DNA of 64,000 nt from Aspidiotus rigidus (taxonomy: Eukaryota; Arthropoda; Insecta; Hemiptera; Diaspididae). The notes under the pieces are model-generated. The model was given only the letters and a program-made list of their open reading frames with translations, ran no database searches and was not told the origin of the DNA. The DNA lies in contig JAVHKY010000028.1 in NCBI GenBank assembly GCA_035079385.1, positions 3,720,001 through 3,784,000 of the forward strand, written 5' to 3'. The translations under genes were made by a program, and so were the position numbers. Below, one piece after another: positions 1 through 11,679 of the stretch; position 1 is the first letter of the stretch; every line of letters begins with the position of its first letter.

Positions 1-22
1 TACTCGCGTCAGGACTGGAGGA

Positions 23-205
23 TCAACGACATTCACACCGACCAAGATCTTCATGAATGACAACACAAGCAGGTTTTTGTCCATATGGACACGAAAGTGA
101 TTGACAACCAATAGGATTCGGTGGACGACAATACTCAGCAGTTGTCGATAAGAATAAAAAGCACGAAAGAAATAATGTAAAGAGTATAAGAATACAATTA
201 TTCAT
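23..205 (-). CDS. Secreted six-cysteine peptide, array member 1
   Basis: Sixty-residue peptide: an N-terminal hydrophobic signal segment (about residues 1-23, cleavage likely after Thr-Ala) and a mature part of about 37 residues with six cysteines spaced x7, x4, x7, x9, x1, ending CECR. The start (MNNC) matches the MNN/MN starts of the other array members. It is the most downstream gene on the minus strand that lies whole in the window; its 3' flank is cut by the window edge. A TATAAA-like sequence lies about 35 bp before a conserved TCATT-type initiator candidate just 5' of the ATG. Function is unknown: secreted antimicrobial, symbiont-directed, venom or salivary peptide are all possible, inferred only from signal peptide plus cysteine framework. 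Confidence 0.8.
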   Translation of the reverse strand: MNNCILILFTLFLSCFLFLSTTAEYCRPPNPIGCQSLSCPYGQKPACVVIHEDLGRCECR

Positions 206-2165
206 TTTTTATCAAAGCTAAATGACGACAATTGAACCAAAAAGAAAATAAATTTATAGGAAACGTGTACGTAGAAGACCAGTTTATTGGCCGTTACTAA
301 AATGTGAATGTCGACGCTGGTGAAATAGGAAATCATATAATATTGTTTCATTCGAAAAAAATTAACCGTACTACGCAAATAATGTTTATCGTTGGAGCTT
401 TTTACATATTTTGTATTACTCCGTATATCGAGATAAACCATAACTTGCGATACAAAAAACGATTTCGGCAGTAGTCGGAATTACAATGAGTTCATTTTTT
501 TCTACTTTTTCTTCAAATTTTTAGAATGTCAGCTACAGTAAATTGACGTCAGCTTTAGTTTTAAACGAGATACCGGTACTTCGAAGTTCAGAAAAATTAT
601 TTCCTCGAATATTGCTATCGTTCATGCGTTAAAAATTTCTATAATATTTACAATTTTTCCGAATTTGATCACTCCTGTTGCACGTGATGTACAAGGATTA
701 CAAATTACAAACGAATTCATCCTGACAAATGACTTTAAACTCACAATTTCAACATAAAACAGTTTTGCTTTCACAACGTTTTACATTAACATTAAACCTT
801 AGGTTGTCCCAAGGACCTAATTGACCGTACGGGCTTACAGACAGCTCGACCTTTAAAGTCTACTAGGTTATTTAGTATTTGTAACTCAGAACTTGAACTC
901 TTCAGTAGGTCAAGGACTAATATGCTCGATTTCAGACTAACTAGCCAACGCCCACCCTTTCTTTGTCTAGTATAAGCCTAGTATTTAAATATGATTGAAG
1001 ATGCAAATCGTAGGCACCGTCTTCAATCACTCAAATTAAAAAAGTCAGTAACTTGAAAGGAAGAATCGATTCAAATGTGCCTAGTACGATATATTGCATG
1101 TAAGGTTTTTCACGCTCGTGAGCTCATTCATTCTCCTTCCCCATTCACCCATTCTTAGACTAGTGTAGCAAACTGCTTCATCAGTATTCAAAACAGCTGA
1201 GTGCACTGTATGTTGGGCTAACATTGTACTGCATGCCACAAAAGGACACAAATCTTGGAATTAGGGGTAGAGTTCAGATTTGTCAAAATTTTCTCAGGTC
1301 GTGAGGTCATGGTCGTACGGACTTACAGACATACCAACGTATTAATGGGCTCACCTAGAGCAAAGACAAGAAATGTCAAATTTCTTCAATTTTGCCTCCC
1401 TTCCGCATACTCCCAACATATTAGCATGCAGTGTAAATACTTTTCTAGTTTTGCATTTACTTTCATAAAAATCACGTTTATGTTCTCTTTCCATCCTCTC
1501 TAATAAGTTTTCGTTGCTCTAATGACTCGTCTCGGCAAAATGTTTGAAAAATCGTCTGACTGAATCGAAGAAATAGAGGCCCCGTTTCATGTATACTATA
1601 TTATGCTAGGCCATGCTCATGCCTAAATTGGTCTATTACATAGCCCAAACTTTGGTATGCCCACATATTCAGCATGATGACTGAAATTAGTCTCTAAAGT
1701 AGGTCAAAAACCAGCACACTGTATGTTAATGGCAATTAGCTGACAGGTTCACTCTCTCCATCAGCATTTCTTAGCCCAGTATGGGCCAGCATGTACTTCA
1801 TGTTAGGACTAACTAGCTGAGTATATTTGACTGATGGGTTCCTTTACTCCTTGTTCACCCTTTGGTTTTATAGTGACGAAAAGTCTGCACCAAGCATTTG
1901 TGCCAAACCTCTTTTTAATACCTTGCATGAGTCGATTGTCTTCATGGGTGTATGCTGAGGACGCATAGCTCAAAAAAAACAGTTGAAAAGAAAAAATTTC
2001 TTTATGATATCGACATGATTTCTGTTATATAAATGAAAGGATGAAAAAGCATTTCAACAAAATAAGGAATTAGACATTTTTTTTCTTACATAGTGAACAA
2101 GGTAATTTATCCATCGTCGGGTGACATTCGGCCACACTTGAATGACAACTTCAGGGCTAACGGGA

Positions 2166-2354
2166 TCAATGACATTCGCATTTTCGAAAATCTTCTCCCT
2201 GAATATAACAACCAGGCGAGGTTCCACTAGGACACGGATATGATTGGCAATCAGCAAACGTGTGACACATACGAATTGATTGTGCGGTCATCGACACGAA
2301 TAAATAGCTCGAAAGAAATAATACAAAGAGTAATTTGAAAATATAATTATTCAT
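2166..2354 (-). CDS. Secreted six-cysteine peptide, array member 2
   Basis: Sixty-two residues: signal segment rich in Leu/Phe (about 1-24) then a mature domain with cysteine spacing x5, x4, x7, x9, x1 and the motif CQSYPCPSGTSPGC. It is very close to members 3 and 4, so a recent duplicate. The coding exon is followed 76 nt after the stop by a splice donor (CTAT|GTAAG) and a candidate intron at 1969-2089. Upstream flank (to about 2660) is shared with members 3-5. Function unknown; extracellular disulphide-rich peptide is the safe description. Confidence 0.85.
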   Translation of the reverse strand: MNNYIFKLLFVLFLSSYLFVSMTAQSIRMCHTFADCQSYPCPSGTSPGCYIQGEDFRKCECH

Positions 2355-2659
2355 TTTTGATCGAAGTTAATTCTGAGGACAAGTAAATTTCAAGTACCTT
2401 CACCACAGTATTTGTCACAAATAAAATTTGAATCGTGAGGCCGGTAAAAATGGACGGTATTTTTTATTATTCTTTTATTCGAAAAAATTGACCGGACTAC
2501 GTAAATAATATTTATCGCTGAAACCTTTTACTTGTTTTGTACTCCATTACGAGATAAACCATAATTTGCGGCACAAATAATGAGTTCGATAGTAGTCGAA
2601 ATTGCGATGTTTTCTTTTTTTTTTTTTCGTTTCCTTGAAATATTTTAAATTTCAACTAG

Positions 2660-4172
2660 GTACTTTAGAACCTACCAACGCAGTAAATTGGTTCCAGAAT
2701 TACATGTGAATGAGGGAATTTTCATTTTTTTAATGAGGTCTTTCTGATTTCACTTCTCCATTTGCAGTTAGCTTTAGGAGGAATGTGTCAAAAGTTCAAT
2801 AAGGTCGTTTAATTTCTTCTTTTCTACAAAATCTAGGTGATGTGTACGAAAAGAAGTCCGACAGGCATAGTAAGGCGACATTTACCAAATCATCCCTCAT
2901 CTAATCGATTCCTGTGATGATTCCGAAAAGGATAAAGTTTAATCAAATTTCTCCATACTCTATTTCATGGAAAAACATTGGATCATGTGCTTTTGCAAAA
3001 AATACAATGTGAAGATATTCTATCAGTGTCGACTATATTGATACATCAATTTCGATTATATCGATACCCCAATTTTAAATATTATATTGAAACCTCAATC
3101 TCGATTATATCAACATATTGTTCTTCATTGTATCGAAACAACGATTCTATACTCGGTTGCTATAGCAAGTTTGACCTTCATTATAGGCTTATAAGATAGT
3201 GACCCAGTCAGTACACAATATTTTAGGCTAGCTAGCTTTTGTGCGCTCACTCACTCCGCTCATTCTACCTTCATGGTCTAGTATGAGCCTGATATACAAC
3301 ATTATAAGCTGACTAGCTTTAGGGAGCTTTCTCGCCCTGCTCGTTCACCCCCCCCCCCTCTTTTGTAGTCTAGTATAAGTCTAGTGTAATGAAATCCAAA
3401 CCTACTGCAGAAACCTGGTTTGAGCCTAGTATTATTAGGCCTAGTATAATGAAAGCTAAAGGTAAAAGTTTTTCGACCCTACAGTAGGTCAAGGTCATTG
3501 ATAAAGCCTCGTATGACGCAGATTTCCGACTGACCCCCAGCCCAAAGACTTATACATGTCAAAAAAAGGTAGCGACTGATTATATCGATTGTGTACCAGG
3601 CTGGTACAGATATTATATTTCATGCTGACTAGGTTCCGGGCTCATATGCTCTGCTCATTCGCCTAGAATAAAACTAATGTATTGTATGTTAGGCCCATAT
3701 TGTAATGAAGATTAAGCCTACTGTAGTACAACCTAGTATAATCCTAGTTTACTATATACCTATGTAACGCCAAGTATAATGAACGCCAGACGTTGAAATT
3801 TTAATTAGTCTTTAAAGTAGGTCAAGGTCATTGGTGACGTCATGAACTGTCTCGTGTCTCACAGAAATCCTAGCCCAAATACTCGCACATGTTAAAAAGG
3901 AATGAAAATCGCGGCTCACATCGTGAGCTGCTCGGAATTTTCTTCATTGACCTTGTGAATTGAGGCAAACAGAAAACGTGTTTTATGGGAGTTACCCCAT
4001 TATCATAATACTTACCTATAGCTCGGAGGACAAGGAAAACTTCTTATTGTCATCAAGACTACTGCTTTTGTGCTCGGAAATTACAACTGGACAAAAGTGT
4101 CGTTTTTAATCGACAACCAAATAGAACATACTAAAAACAATGTAACAAAAATTTCCTGGTTGGAGTTTCAAT
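2660..4172. repeat. Cassette spacer A (duplicated at 5000-7500)
   Basis: Non-coding spacer between members 2 and 3, full of short motifs such as GCCTAGTATAATGAA and TAGGTCAAGGTCATTG and TCGATTATATCGATA tracts. The same order of motifs recurs at 5000-5990 plus 6894-7500 between members 3 and 4, so this is a duplicated block. Parts recur at about 1600-1860. No coding sequence seen. Confidence 0.7.
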
Positions 4173-4285
4173 TAAGTAGAAATATTTTCCCCGTAATGAG
4201 TTTTATATTGACGAAAAGTCTGCACCAAGATTCGTGACAAACCTTTTTTCAGTTCCTTGCGTGAGTCGAATGTGCAGACGCATAG

Positions 4286-4410
4286 CTCAAAAGAAACAGT
4301 GTTAAAGAGGAAAAATTTCTTTATGATCTTGACATGATTTCTGGTATACATAAATGAGAGGATAAAAATGCATTTCATGAAAGAAGAAATTTAACTTTTT
4401 TTTTTCTTAC
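4286..4410 (-). other. Candidate 3'-UTR intron of member 3 (conserved in six cassettes)
   Basis: Minus-strand donor CTAT|GTAAGAAA and acceptor TTTCTTTTGAG|CTATG enclose 125 nt. Equivalent introns: 1969-2089 (121 nt), 7593-7718 (126), 8633-8740 (108), 13009-13130 (122), 20396-20512 (117). Length varies while both junctions hold, as expected for a real intron. All lie 76-92 nt after the stop codon. Member 6 keeps a GTGAG donor only. Confidence 0.6.
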
Positions 4411-4498
4411 ATAGTGAAAAAGATAATTTATCCGTCATCGCGTGACATTTGGGCACACTTGAAGGTAAATAATTATATCCACTTCAGGGCTAACGGGA

Positions 4499-4687
4499 TC
4501 AATGACATTCGCAAGTCCAAAAATCTTCTCCCCGAATATAACAACCAGGCTTGGTTCCTTTAGGACACGAATATGATTGACAATCAGAAGGTTTGTGACA
4601 GATCCGAATTGATTCTGCGGCCATTGATATGAATAAATAGCTCGAAAGAAACAATACAAAGAGTAATTTGAAAATACAATTATTCAT
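4499..4687 (-). CDS. Secreted six-cysteine peptide, array member 3
   Basis: Sixty-two residues with signal segment and six cysteines (x5, x4, x7, x9, x1), ending CECH. Nearly the same as members 2 and 4 in the signal segment (MNNCIFKLLFVLFLSSYLF) but with different charged residues in the C4-C5 loop. Start is 2333 bp from that of member 2, giving the basic cassette length. A donor (CTAT|GTAAG) lies 88 nt past the stop and a matching acceptor closes a 125-nt intron at 4286-4410. The 5' flank has the conserved GATA-like block at about 4831-4905. Confidence 0.85.
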   Translation of the reverse strand: MNNCIFKLLFVLFLSSYLFISMAAESIRICHKPSDCQSYSCPKGTKPGCYIRGEDFWTCECH

Positions 4688-4830
4688 TTCTGATCGAAGT
4701 TAATTCTGAGGACAAGTAAATTTCAAGTACCTTCACCACAGTATTTGTCACAAATAAAATTTGAATCGTGAGGCCGGTAAAAATGGACGGTATTTTTTAT
4801 TATTGTTTTATTTGAAAAAATTGACCGGAC

Positions 4831-4905
4831 TACGCAAATAGTGTTTATCGTCGAAACCTTTTGCTTGTTTTGTATTATATCGAGATAAACCGAAATTTGC
4901 GTCAC
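4831..4905 (-). promoter_or_regulatory. Conserved upstream block with paired GATA-like sites (member 3; repeated in all eight cassettes)
   Basis: About 150-200 nt before each start is a conserved block with CGCAAATA, GTTTATCG and, about 35 nt on, GAGATAAAC, i.e. two GATA cores in opposite orientation. Copies: 374-440, 2499-2575, 4831-4905, 8137-8210, 9151-9230 (second site mutated), 11826-11893, 13601-13665, 20928-20995. It stays recognisable in members whose coding parts have diverged, so selection is plausible. GATA factors drive insect fat-body, gut and haemocyte genes (general knowledge); binding here is inference. Confidence 0.5.
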
Positions 4906-5998
4906 AAAAAATGAGTTCGGTAGTAGTCGAAATTGCGATGTGTTCTCTTTTTTTTCTTCATTTCCTTGAAATATTTTAAATTTTCCTTTAGAATCTATCG
5001 ACGCAGTAAATTGACGCCAGCATTACATGTGAACAAGAGAATATTCTTCTTTTTCATGACGTCATTCTGATTTTACTTTTCCATCTGCAGTTAGCTTTAT
5101 AGGTATTCACCTTCATGGAGGAATGTGTCAAAAGGTCGTTAAATTTCTTCTTTCCTACAATCTTTCCTACAAAATCTAGGTAATGTGTACGGAAAGAAGT
5201 GGGATAGGTATATTAAGGCGAAATTTACTAAGTCGTCCCTCATTGATCAATTCTTGTGATGATTCTGAAAATACTCGTAATAAAGTTCAAGTAAATGTCT
5301 TCACGTCATGGAAAAACATGAAATCATGTAAAGGTATACCTTCCGGCGTTTGCGAAGAAATACTCGTACAAAGTAAAGATATATCAATGTCGATTATATC
5401 GGTACGTCAATCTCCATTATATCAATATATTGATCTTCATGGTATCAAAATATCGATTCTATACTGGTCTGCTATAGTAAGTTTGACCTTCATATAGGCT
5501 CATGAAATAACCTAGTCAGTATAAAATATTTCAGGCTAACTACCTTTTGCGGGCTCACTCGCTGCGCTCATTCTCCCCCTTCATGGTCTACTATAAGTCT
5601 GGTATAAAATATTTTAAGCTAACTAGGTTTAAAGAGCTTACTCGCTCCGGTGGCACCGCCCCTCTCTCTTCGTAGTTTAGTATAGGTCTGATATAATGTA
5701 ATTGGGCCTATTATAATGGAGCCAAACCTACTGCAGAAGCCTAGTTTAGGCCTAGTATTATTAGGCCTAGTTAGTATGAGCCTAGTATGCTGTATATCAG
5801 GCGTAGTATAATGAAGGCCAAAGGTAAAAATTCTTCGACCCTAGAGTACGTCAAGGTCATCGATGACATCATAAAGCGTCGTGTGACGGAGATTTCAGAT
5901 TCACCCCCAGCCCAAAGACATATCTAAGTACGTATATCAAACACAAGGTGTAATAGTGATTGATTATATCGATTGTATACTAGACTGGTATATTATAT

Positions 5999-6893
5999 GG
6001 AAGTGATTATACGTAGGTATACTACCTACGGCTAAAACGTTATTCGTAGGTATAGTACAATGACTCACGAATTATCTTGTTGCCCTATATTATCATGTCT
6101 TGTGACAAATATTTCTGTATTGAAGTATGAAGCAGGAATTATCTTGTAGGTAGTAACTTCTCGCAGCGTCTCTGAAGCTCAATGAGCGTGGATGCACATG
6201 CTCTTTCACAAAAGCTTGAAGGCCCTGCAAGAACGCAGGCAGTACATGAGTATTGAAGATGGAGGCGTTCGCGAGATGTACGAAACTGAGGCTTGCACAT
6301 ATGACCGTCGAACCACGCAGTGCACCTATACATTTTCTTGCAACCACCAAGCACCATGCCGACATATCCTGCTGAAGCGGGAACACTACACTGGCTCCCT
6401 TTGTTCTGTGTTTTCCGAGGCTCAATTCCACCCACGGTATTACAAGAGTACTCATGCTTCTACCAGCTAGTCAACACCCTCCATTGATGCTGATGTTGTG
6501 GATGATGTAGTTCTAGATGATGTAGACTCGTGCGCGCCAAGAACCTTGAATACTCACGAGAAGTACCTACAATTTGATCTCACCCGTCATGATGAACATA
6601 GCCACCCTGGTATCGTGTCATGGCACTGAGCAATTCAACTCATACTTGGCAACCATGAAGGAGATGGAGAAGTTGATTAGATCAGGCTCCGATATTCGTC
6701 CAATGCTATTTCAAGTGTTGGTTCTGCGAGAAGTTAGTACAAATAACGTTTTACCTGTAAGGATACTACCTATGAATAACGTTTTAGCCGTAGGTATACA
6801 ACTACTACCTACGGATAACGTTTTTAGCCGTAGGTATGCTACCTACGAATAACGTCTTAGCCGTAGGTACTATACCTACGAATAACGCCAACC
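5999..6893 (+). mobile_element. MULE-type element with 9-bp target duplication
   Basis: Element of 895 bp flanked by a 9-bp direct repeat ATATTATAT (5990-5998 and 6894-6902). The homologous cassette spacer holds the same 9 bp once at about 3610-3618, with matching flanks: a preserved empty site. Both ends carry short palindromic subrepeats of the form TAGGTA-n-TACCTACG followed by TAAAACG (one or two at the left, four at the right, about 6735-6885). Nine-bp duplications and a SWIM-finger transposase remnant inside fit the Mutator-like superfamily. Confidence 0.75.
6160..6760 (+). pseudogene. Transposase C-terminal remnant with SWIM zinc finger
   Basis: The plus frame opening at 6192 encodes CTYTFSCNHQAPCRHILLKR, a SWIM-type zinc finger (C-x-C-xn-C-x-H) with the typical PCRHI core, followed by an FHPRYYKS stretch that corresponds to the RW..Y region of ZSWIM/MULE-derived proteins. 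Frames then shift: a KYLQFDL piece near 6565 and an SCHGTEQFNSYLATMKEMEK piece from about 6610 lie in different frames. The catalytic domain is absent. It is a dead remnant carried by the surrounding element. Confidence 0.6.
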
Positions 6894-7805
6894 ATATTAT
6901 ATTTCATACTGACTAGGTCTCGGGCTCACAAGCTCTGCTCATTCGCCTAGAATAAAACCAATATATTGTATATTAGGCCCATTGTAATGAAGGCTAAGCC
7001 TACTGTAGTACAACCTAGTATAATCCCAGTATACTATACGAGATCTTACACCACGTATAATGAACATGCCATAGGTTGAAATTTTTATGAGTCCCTAAAG
7101 TCGATCAAGATCATTGGTGACGTGATAAAGTTTCTCGCGTCTCACAGATTTTGCACTGAATTTCAGCTCTCTAACATACCCGTGTCAAAAAAGAAATAAA
7201 ACTAACTCGGAACCCACATGGTTAGTTTCTCTGGGTTTCCTTCATTAAACTTGAATTGATGCAAATAGGAAACCTGTTTTATGAGAGTCACCCTCTTATC
7301 ATATACTTATAGCTTGGGGGGCAAGGAAAACTTCTTTTTGTCACCAAGACTACATTTTTGTGCTCGGAAATTACAACTGGATTGAAGTGTCGTTTTTAAT
7401 CGACAACAGAACGTCAATACCAAATAGAATATACTAAGAACAATGTAACAAATAATTAATTTCCCCATAGGATTGCCGATTAAATAGAAATATTTTCCGC
7501 CTAATGCGTTTTATATTGACGAAAAGTCTGCACCAAGTATTCGTGACAAACCTTTTTTAATTTCCTTGCATGAGTCGAATGTGCAGACGCAGCTCAAAAG
7601 AAACAGTGTTAAAAAGAAAAAAATTTCTTTATGATCTCAACATGATTTCTATTACATAAATAAGAGGATAAAAATGCATTTCATCGAAATAAGAAATTTA
7701 ACATTTTTTTTTTCTTACATTGGAAAAGATAATTTATCCATCATCGCGTGACATTTGGCCACACTTGAATGACAATAATTATAATCCGCTTCAGGGCTAA
7801 CAGGA

Positions 7806-7994
7806 TCAATGACATTGGCACTCCCGAAGAGCTTCTCCTCGAAAATAGCAACCAGGCGAGGTTCCATCAGGACACGGATAAGATAGACAATCAGAAGGCT
7901 TGTTACAGACCCGAACTGATTCTGCGGCCACCGACAAGAATAAATAGCTCGAGAGAAATAATACAAAGAGTAATTTAAAAATACAATTATTCAT
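7806..7994 (-). CDS. Secreted six-cysteine peptide, array member 4
   Basis: Sixty-two residues, signal segment then six cysteines (x5, x4, x7, x9, x1), ending CQCH. Its cassette is 3307 bp from member 3; removing the 895-bp MULE-type insertion (5999-6893) and its 9-bp duplication leaves about 2.40 kb, close to the 2.33-kb spacing of members 2 and 3. Donor 87 nt after the stop, intron candidate 7593-7718. Compared with members 2 and 3 the loop before CxC has changed (YFRGEALRE), the kind of variation expected in a diversifying peptide family. Confidence 0.85.
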   Translation of the reverse strand: MNNCIFKLLFVLFLSSYLFLSVAAESVRVCNKPSDCLSYPCPDGTSPGCYFRGEALRECQCH

Positions 7995-8819
7995 TTCTGA
8001 TCGAAGTTAATTCTGAGGACAAGTAAATTTCAAGTACCTTCACCACGGTATTCGCCACAAATAAGATTTGAATCGTGACACTGGTAAAAATGGACGGTAT
8101 TTTTTTTATTATTTTATTCGAAAAAATTGACCGGACTACGCATTACAATGTTTATCGTTGAAACTTTTTACTTGTTATGTATATCGAGATAACCCATCAT
8201 TTGCGGCACAAAAAATGAGTTCGGTAGTGGTCGAAATTGCGATGTATTCTCTTCTTTCTTCTTCGTTTCCTTGAGATATTTTAAATTTCAACTACCTACT
8301 TTAGAACCTACCAACGCAGTAAATTGGCTGTTTTATGGGAGTCATTCTATAGCTCGGAGGGCAAAGAAAACATCTTACTGTCATCAATACTGTTTCTGTG
8401 CTCGGAAGAACGACCGGACAAAAGTGTCGTTTTTGATCGATAACAGAACGCCTATACCAAATAGAATCTACAAAGAAGACTGTGACAAATGGAATTAATT
8501 TCTTGATAGGAGTGCCACTTAGGTGGAAATATTTTCCCCGTAATGAGTTTTATATTGACGAAAAGTCTGCACCAAGATTCGTGACAAACCTTTTCTCAGT
8601 TCATTGAGTGAGTCGAACGTGCAGACGCATAGCTCAAAAGAAACAGTGTTAAGAAGAAAAAATTTCTTTATGATCTTGACATGATTTCTGTTATACATAA
8701 ATGATGGATAAAAATGCATTTAACTTTTTTTTTTTCTTACATAGTGAAGAAGATAATTTATCCATCATCGCGTGACTTTTGGCCAAACTTGACTGACAAT
8801 AATTATATCCACGTCAGGA

Positions 8820-9005
8820 TTAACGGGGTGAACAGTCGCACTGCCTAAAGCCTCGAAGATCACAATAAGGCGTGAAACCACTAGGACACTGATAATATCG
8901 ACAATCAGTAGAATCACGACACGGTGTAGATGATTTCCCGGCCGTCGTCGTGAATAAATAGCTCGAAAGAAATAACACAAAGAGTAATCTGAAAATACAA
9001 TTCAT
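8820..9005 (-). CDS. Secreted six-cysteine peptide, array member 5
   Basis: Sixty-one residues, signal segment (about 1-23) and six cysteines (x5, x4, x7, x7, x1), ending CDCSPR. Signal segment is still close to members 2-4 while the mature part has diverged strongly (CRDSTDCRYYQC). It lies only about 1 kb from member 4, so the long spacer of the 2.3-kb cassettes is missing here. Donor 79 nt after the stop and intron candidate 8633-8740. In the upstream block the second GATA-like site is altered (GATGG). Confidence 0.82.
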   Translation of the reverse strand: MNCIFRLLFVLFLSSYLFTTTAGKSSTPCRDSTDCRYYQCPSGFTPYCDLRGFRQCDCSPR

Positions 9006-10119
9006 TTCTGATAGAAGTTAATTCTGAGGACAAGTAAATTCCAAGTACCTTCACCACGGTATTTGGCACAAATAAAATTTGAATTGCGAATATGGTAAAA
9101 ATGAATGGTATATTTTTTATTATTGTTTTTTTTGGAAAAAATGACCAGACCACGCAAATAATGTTTATCGTTGAAACCTTTTACTTGTTTTGTATTACGA
9201 GTACATCGAGATGGATCATAATTTGTGGCTCAAAAAAATGAGTTCGGTAGTGGTCGAAATTGCGATGTGTTCTCTTTTTTTTCTTCGTTTCGTTCAAATA
9301 TTTTAAATTTCAACTAGGTACTTTAGAACCTATGAAAATTGACGTCAGCACTACATGTGAACAAGATTGCTTCAAATTTCAAAAACATTATTTCTCCGAT
9401 TATTGCTATCGCTCATGAGTTAAAATTTCTATCATAAGTATTTGAATTAAAACTTTTCCAAATTTGATCATTTTTCAAGCAGTATTTCCTGATATACTTA
9501 CGTGGAATACGAGGATTAAAAATTACGAACAAATTCATCTTAACCAAATTTCAAAATAAGACAGATTTGCTCTTATACAACTATCTCATTTTAACATCAC
9601 ACCTTGGTTGCCCTATGGACTTTGTTGGCCTCAGAAAAACTCATGTCCGCCTTGAAAGAAGGTCACAACATGTTGTCCACAGGTCGAAATTGTTACAAGT
9701 CCCGAAAGTAGGTCAAGGTCATAAAGCGTCTCGCGTCTTACATATTTTCCACCAAGACCCTTCCCAAAGACATTAACAAGTGTCAAAAAGAAATAAAACT
9801 CGCAGCCTACTTGGTGTGCTGCTCGGAGTTGCCTTCATTAACCTTGTTAATTGAGGCAAACAGGAAATGTGTTTTATGGAAGTCACTCTCCTATCTTATA
9901 TGGCACGGTGCTCAAAATTTTGTTTTGTCGACCGGTGCCCTTCATTTTTCTTCAAATTACCCCCATCTCCCATAAAACAGGTTCCCTGTTGAAAGACAAA
10001 ACTTGCAGCCTACTTTGTGAGCTGTTTGGAGATGCCTTCAACAACTTAATTGAGGCAAAGAGGAACCTGTTTTATGGGAGTCACTTGACAACATAAAGCT
10101 TGAGAAAATAAAACAATAA

Positions 10120-10374
10120 GGCTTTTCCCGCAGGTAAATTCATTCGACTCCGTCGTTGCCCTTATCAAACGAAACTGCAGAGAAAACAGAAAGAATGACA
10201 AGTTTTGTGAGGGTTTCCCCAAAAATGTATGGTCTTGCTAAGATCCACAAGCCGATTTTATCTCTCCGTTCAGTGATATCATCTATAAATGAGAGGGTGT
10301 GCGCGACGTTGCAAGCCATATTACAAATAATAAGGAAAAATATTATGGACATGCACAATTTTTGTTATGTTTGA
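10120..10374 (+). pseudogene. Penelope-like reverse transcriptase fragment
   Basis: Reads MYGLAKIHKPILSLRSVISS and then an ATLQAILQII helix, matching the early RT motif of Penelope-like elements (YGLPKIHKP..PLRPIVSSI). Only this motif block is left; catalytic and endonuclease regions are missing. Its wording differs from the elements at 22.1 and 40.6 kb, so it is a separate subfamily. Confidence 0.6.
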
Positions 10375-11129
10375 GAAATTACGGATTTAGAACCTGCCGT
10401 ACAGGATGAAGACCTCAAATCCAGAGAATTAATTTTGATGGTTCATATCCTGTACTCCTGCTCCTTGAAATTATTGGACGTATTCCATGTACCTCTAGTA
10501 GTCAGATATGCACATAACTGAGTATTGGTGATATCCGGCCTACCGCTTAATTCTTCATCTGATTCTTCGTCAGACGAATCTAGTCAATAAAATCACTAAA
10601 ATCACGCTCTTCATCCATGATATTATCGAAAAATTGGACGAGAAAAAATAATGAGATAAAAGTATAACGCCGCGCTATTGTACAAGAAGGAAATATAGAT
10701 AGTCGCGATACTTACGCTGAAGTGATTCACTTATCACTCCAAACCAAAACCAGGAATTTCCATGCAAGACTGAAGTGACGATGATTTTTTTCTCGGGAGG
10801 AAGATAATAGTTAGTGTGCGTGTAAGGTAATAATAATTAGTGTGCATAATTTGTAATATATATCGTGCAGTATGCAAATATTGCTTCTTGATCCTGTTCG
10901 GTTGCCTAGTGCTCAAATGTCCTTCTGTAGTATGCTAAATATTTGTTCCCTTATTTATATCATCTACAAATTCACCAACATATCATCTCTCTCAATTCAT
11001 AGCTGATATTTTGAGCTGTATGAGGAATAATGACGTCCTATTCGTTTATCTGATGACCTTCCGCAGATATTATCGTCAATTAAAATAGAATCAGGAGATG
11101 AGCTGGTTTCTTTCAAACCCATAATATAT

Positions 11130-11270
11130 AGCTCGAAAGTCAAAATTTTTTCAAATTTCTCTTCCATCATAATAAATATAGCTTGGATGTCAAAATTTTT
11201 CCAAGGCCCTCTCCTATCGTACACAGCTCAGAGGTGGAAATTTTTCCAAGTCTCTCGTTTTTCCGGGTGG
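11130..11270. repeat. Relic copies of the 45-bp satellite
   Basis: Three degenerate units of the form ATATAGCTCGAAAGTC followed by AAATTTTT-CAAG and CTCTCCTATC match the satellite that forms the large array at 50.9-52.8 kb. They sit just 3' of array member 6 and replace the usual 3' part of its cassette. Confidence 0.6.
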
Positions 11271-11481
11271 CGACCAGCCTCTTTTTGCAAATTACCCTCC
11301 CGCCCCCACAGTGCAATTTCCCTTTTGAGAAATTTCTTTGTGTTCTTGAAACGATTTCTATTAGAAATGAGAGGATGAAAAAACAGTTTGTAGAAAAACA
11401 TTTTTTTTTTTTTTCTCACATAGTTAACAAGATAATTTAACCATCACCGTATGACCTTTGGCCAAACTTAATTGATAATAA

Positions 11482-11679
11482 TTATTTGGGTTTTTGACAC
11501 ATGCACCGCCCAAGATCACCTCCTCCAAAAACGCAAACAGGCCTGAATCCTGTAGAACACGGAAATGATTGACAAGCATTCGTAGAATTCGGATCACAAT
11601 AAACAGGCTTTGATCCTTCGGTCAACGATACGAATAAAAAGCACAAAACAAAGAGTAAATTAAGAATACAAGTATTCAT
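11482..11679 (-). CDS. Secreted six-cysteine peptide, array member 6
   Basis: Sixty-five residues starting MNTC, with signal segment and six cysteines (x7, x4, x7, x9, x1), ending CMCQKPK. The x7 first loop and the AT-rich 5' leader (TAAATTTATTTTC about 35 nt before a TCATT site) group it with member 1 rather than members 2-5. A weak donor (CTAT|GTGAG) is 62 nt past the stop, but the usual downstream acceptor has been displaced by a repeat containing relics of the 45-bp satellite (about 11130-11290). Confidence 0.8.
   Translation of the reverse strand: MNTCILNLLFVLCFLFVSLTEGSKPVYCDPNSTNACQSFPCSTGFRPVCVFGGGDLGRCMCQKPK

Noticed and set aside
2054..2257. Alternative-frame extension (VIDPVSPE...) after the CxC in peptide cassettes
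   Set aside because: It resembles itself only because the 3' flanks are duplicated; stops appear at different places and member 8 has lost it.
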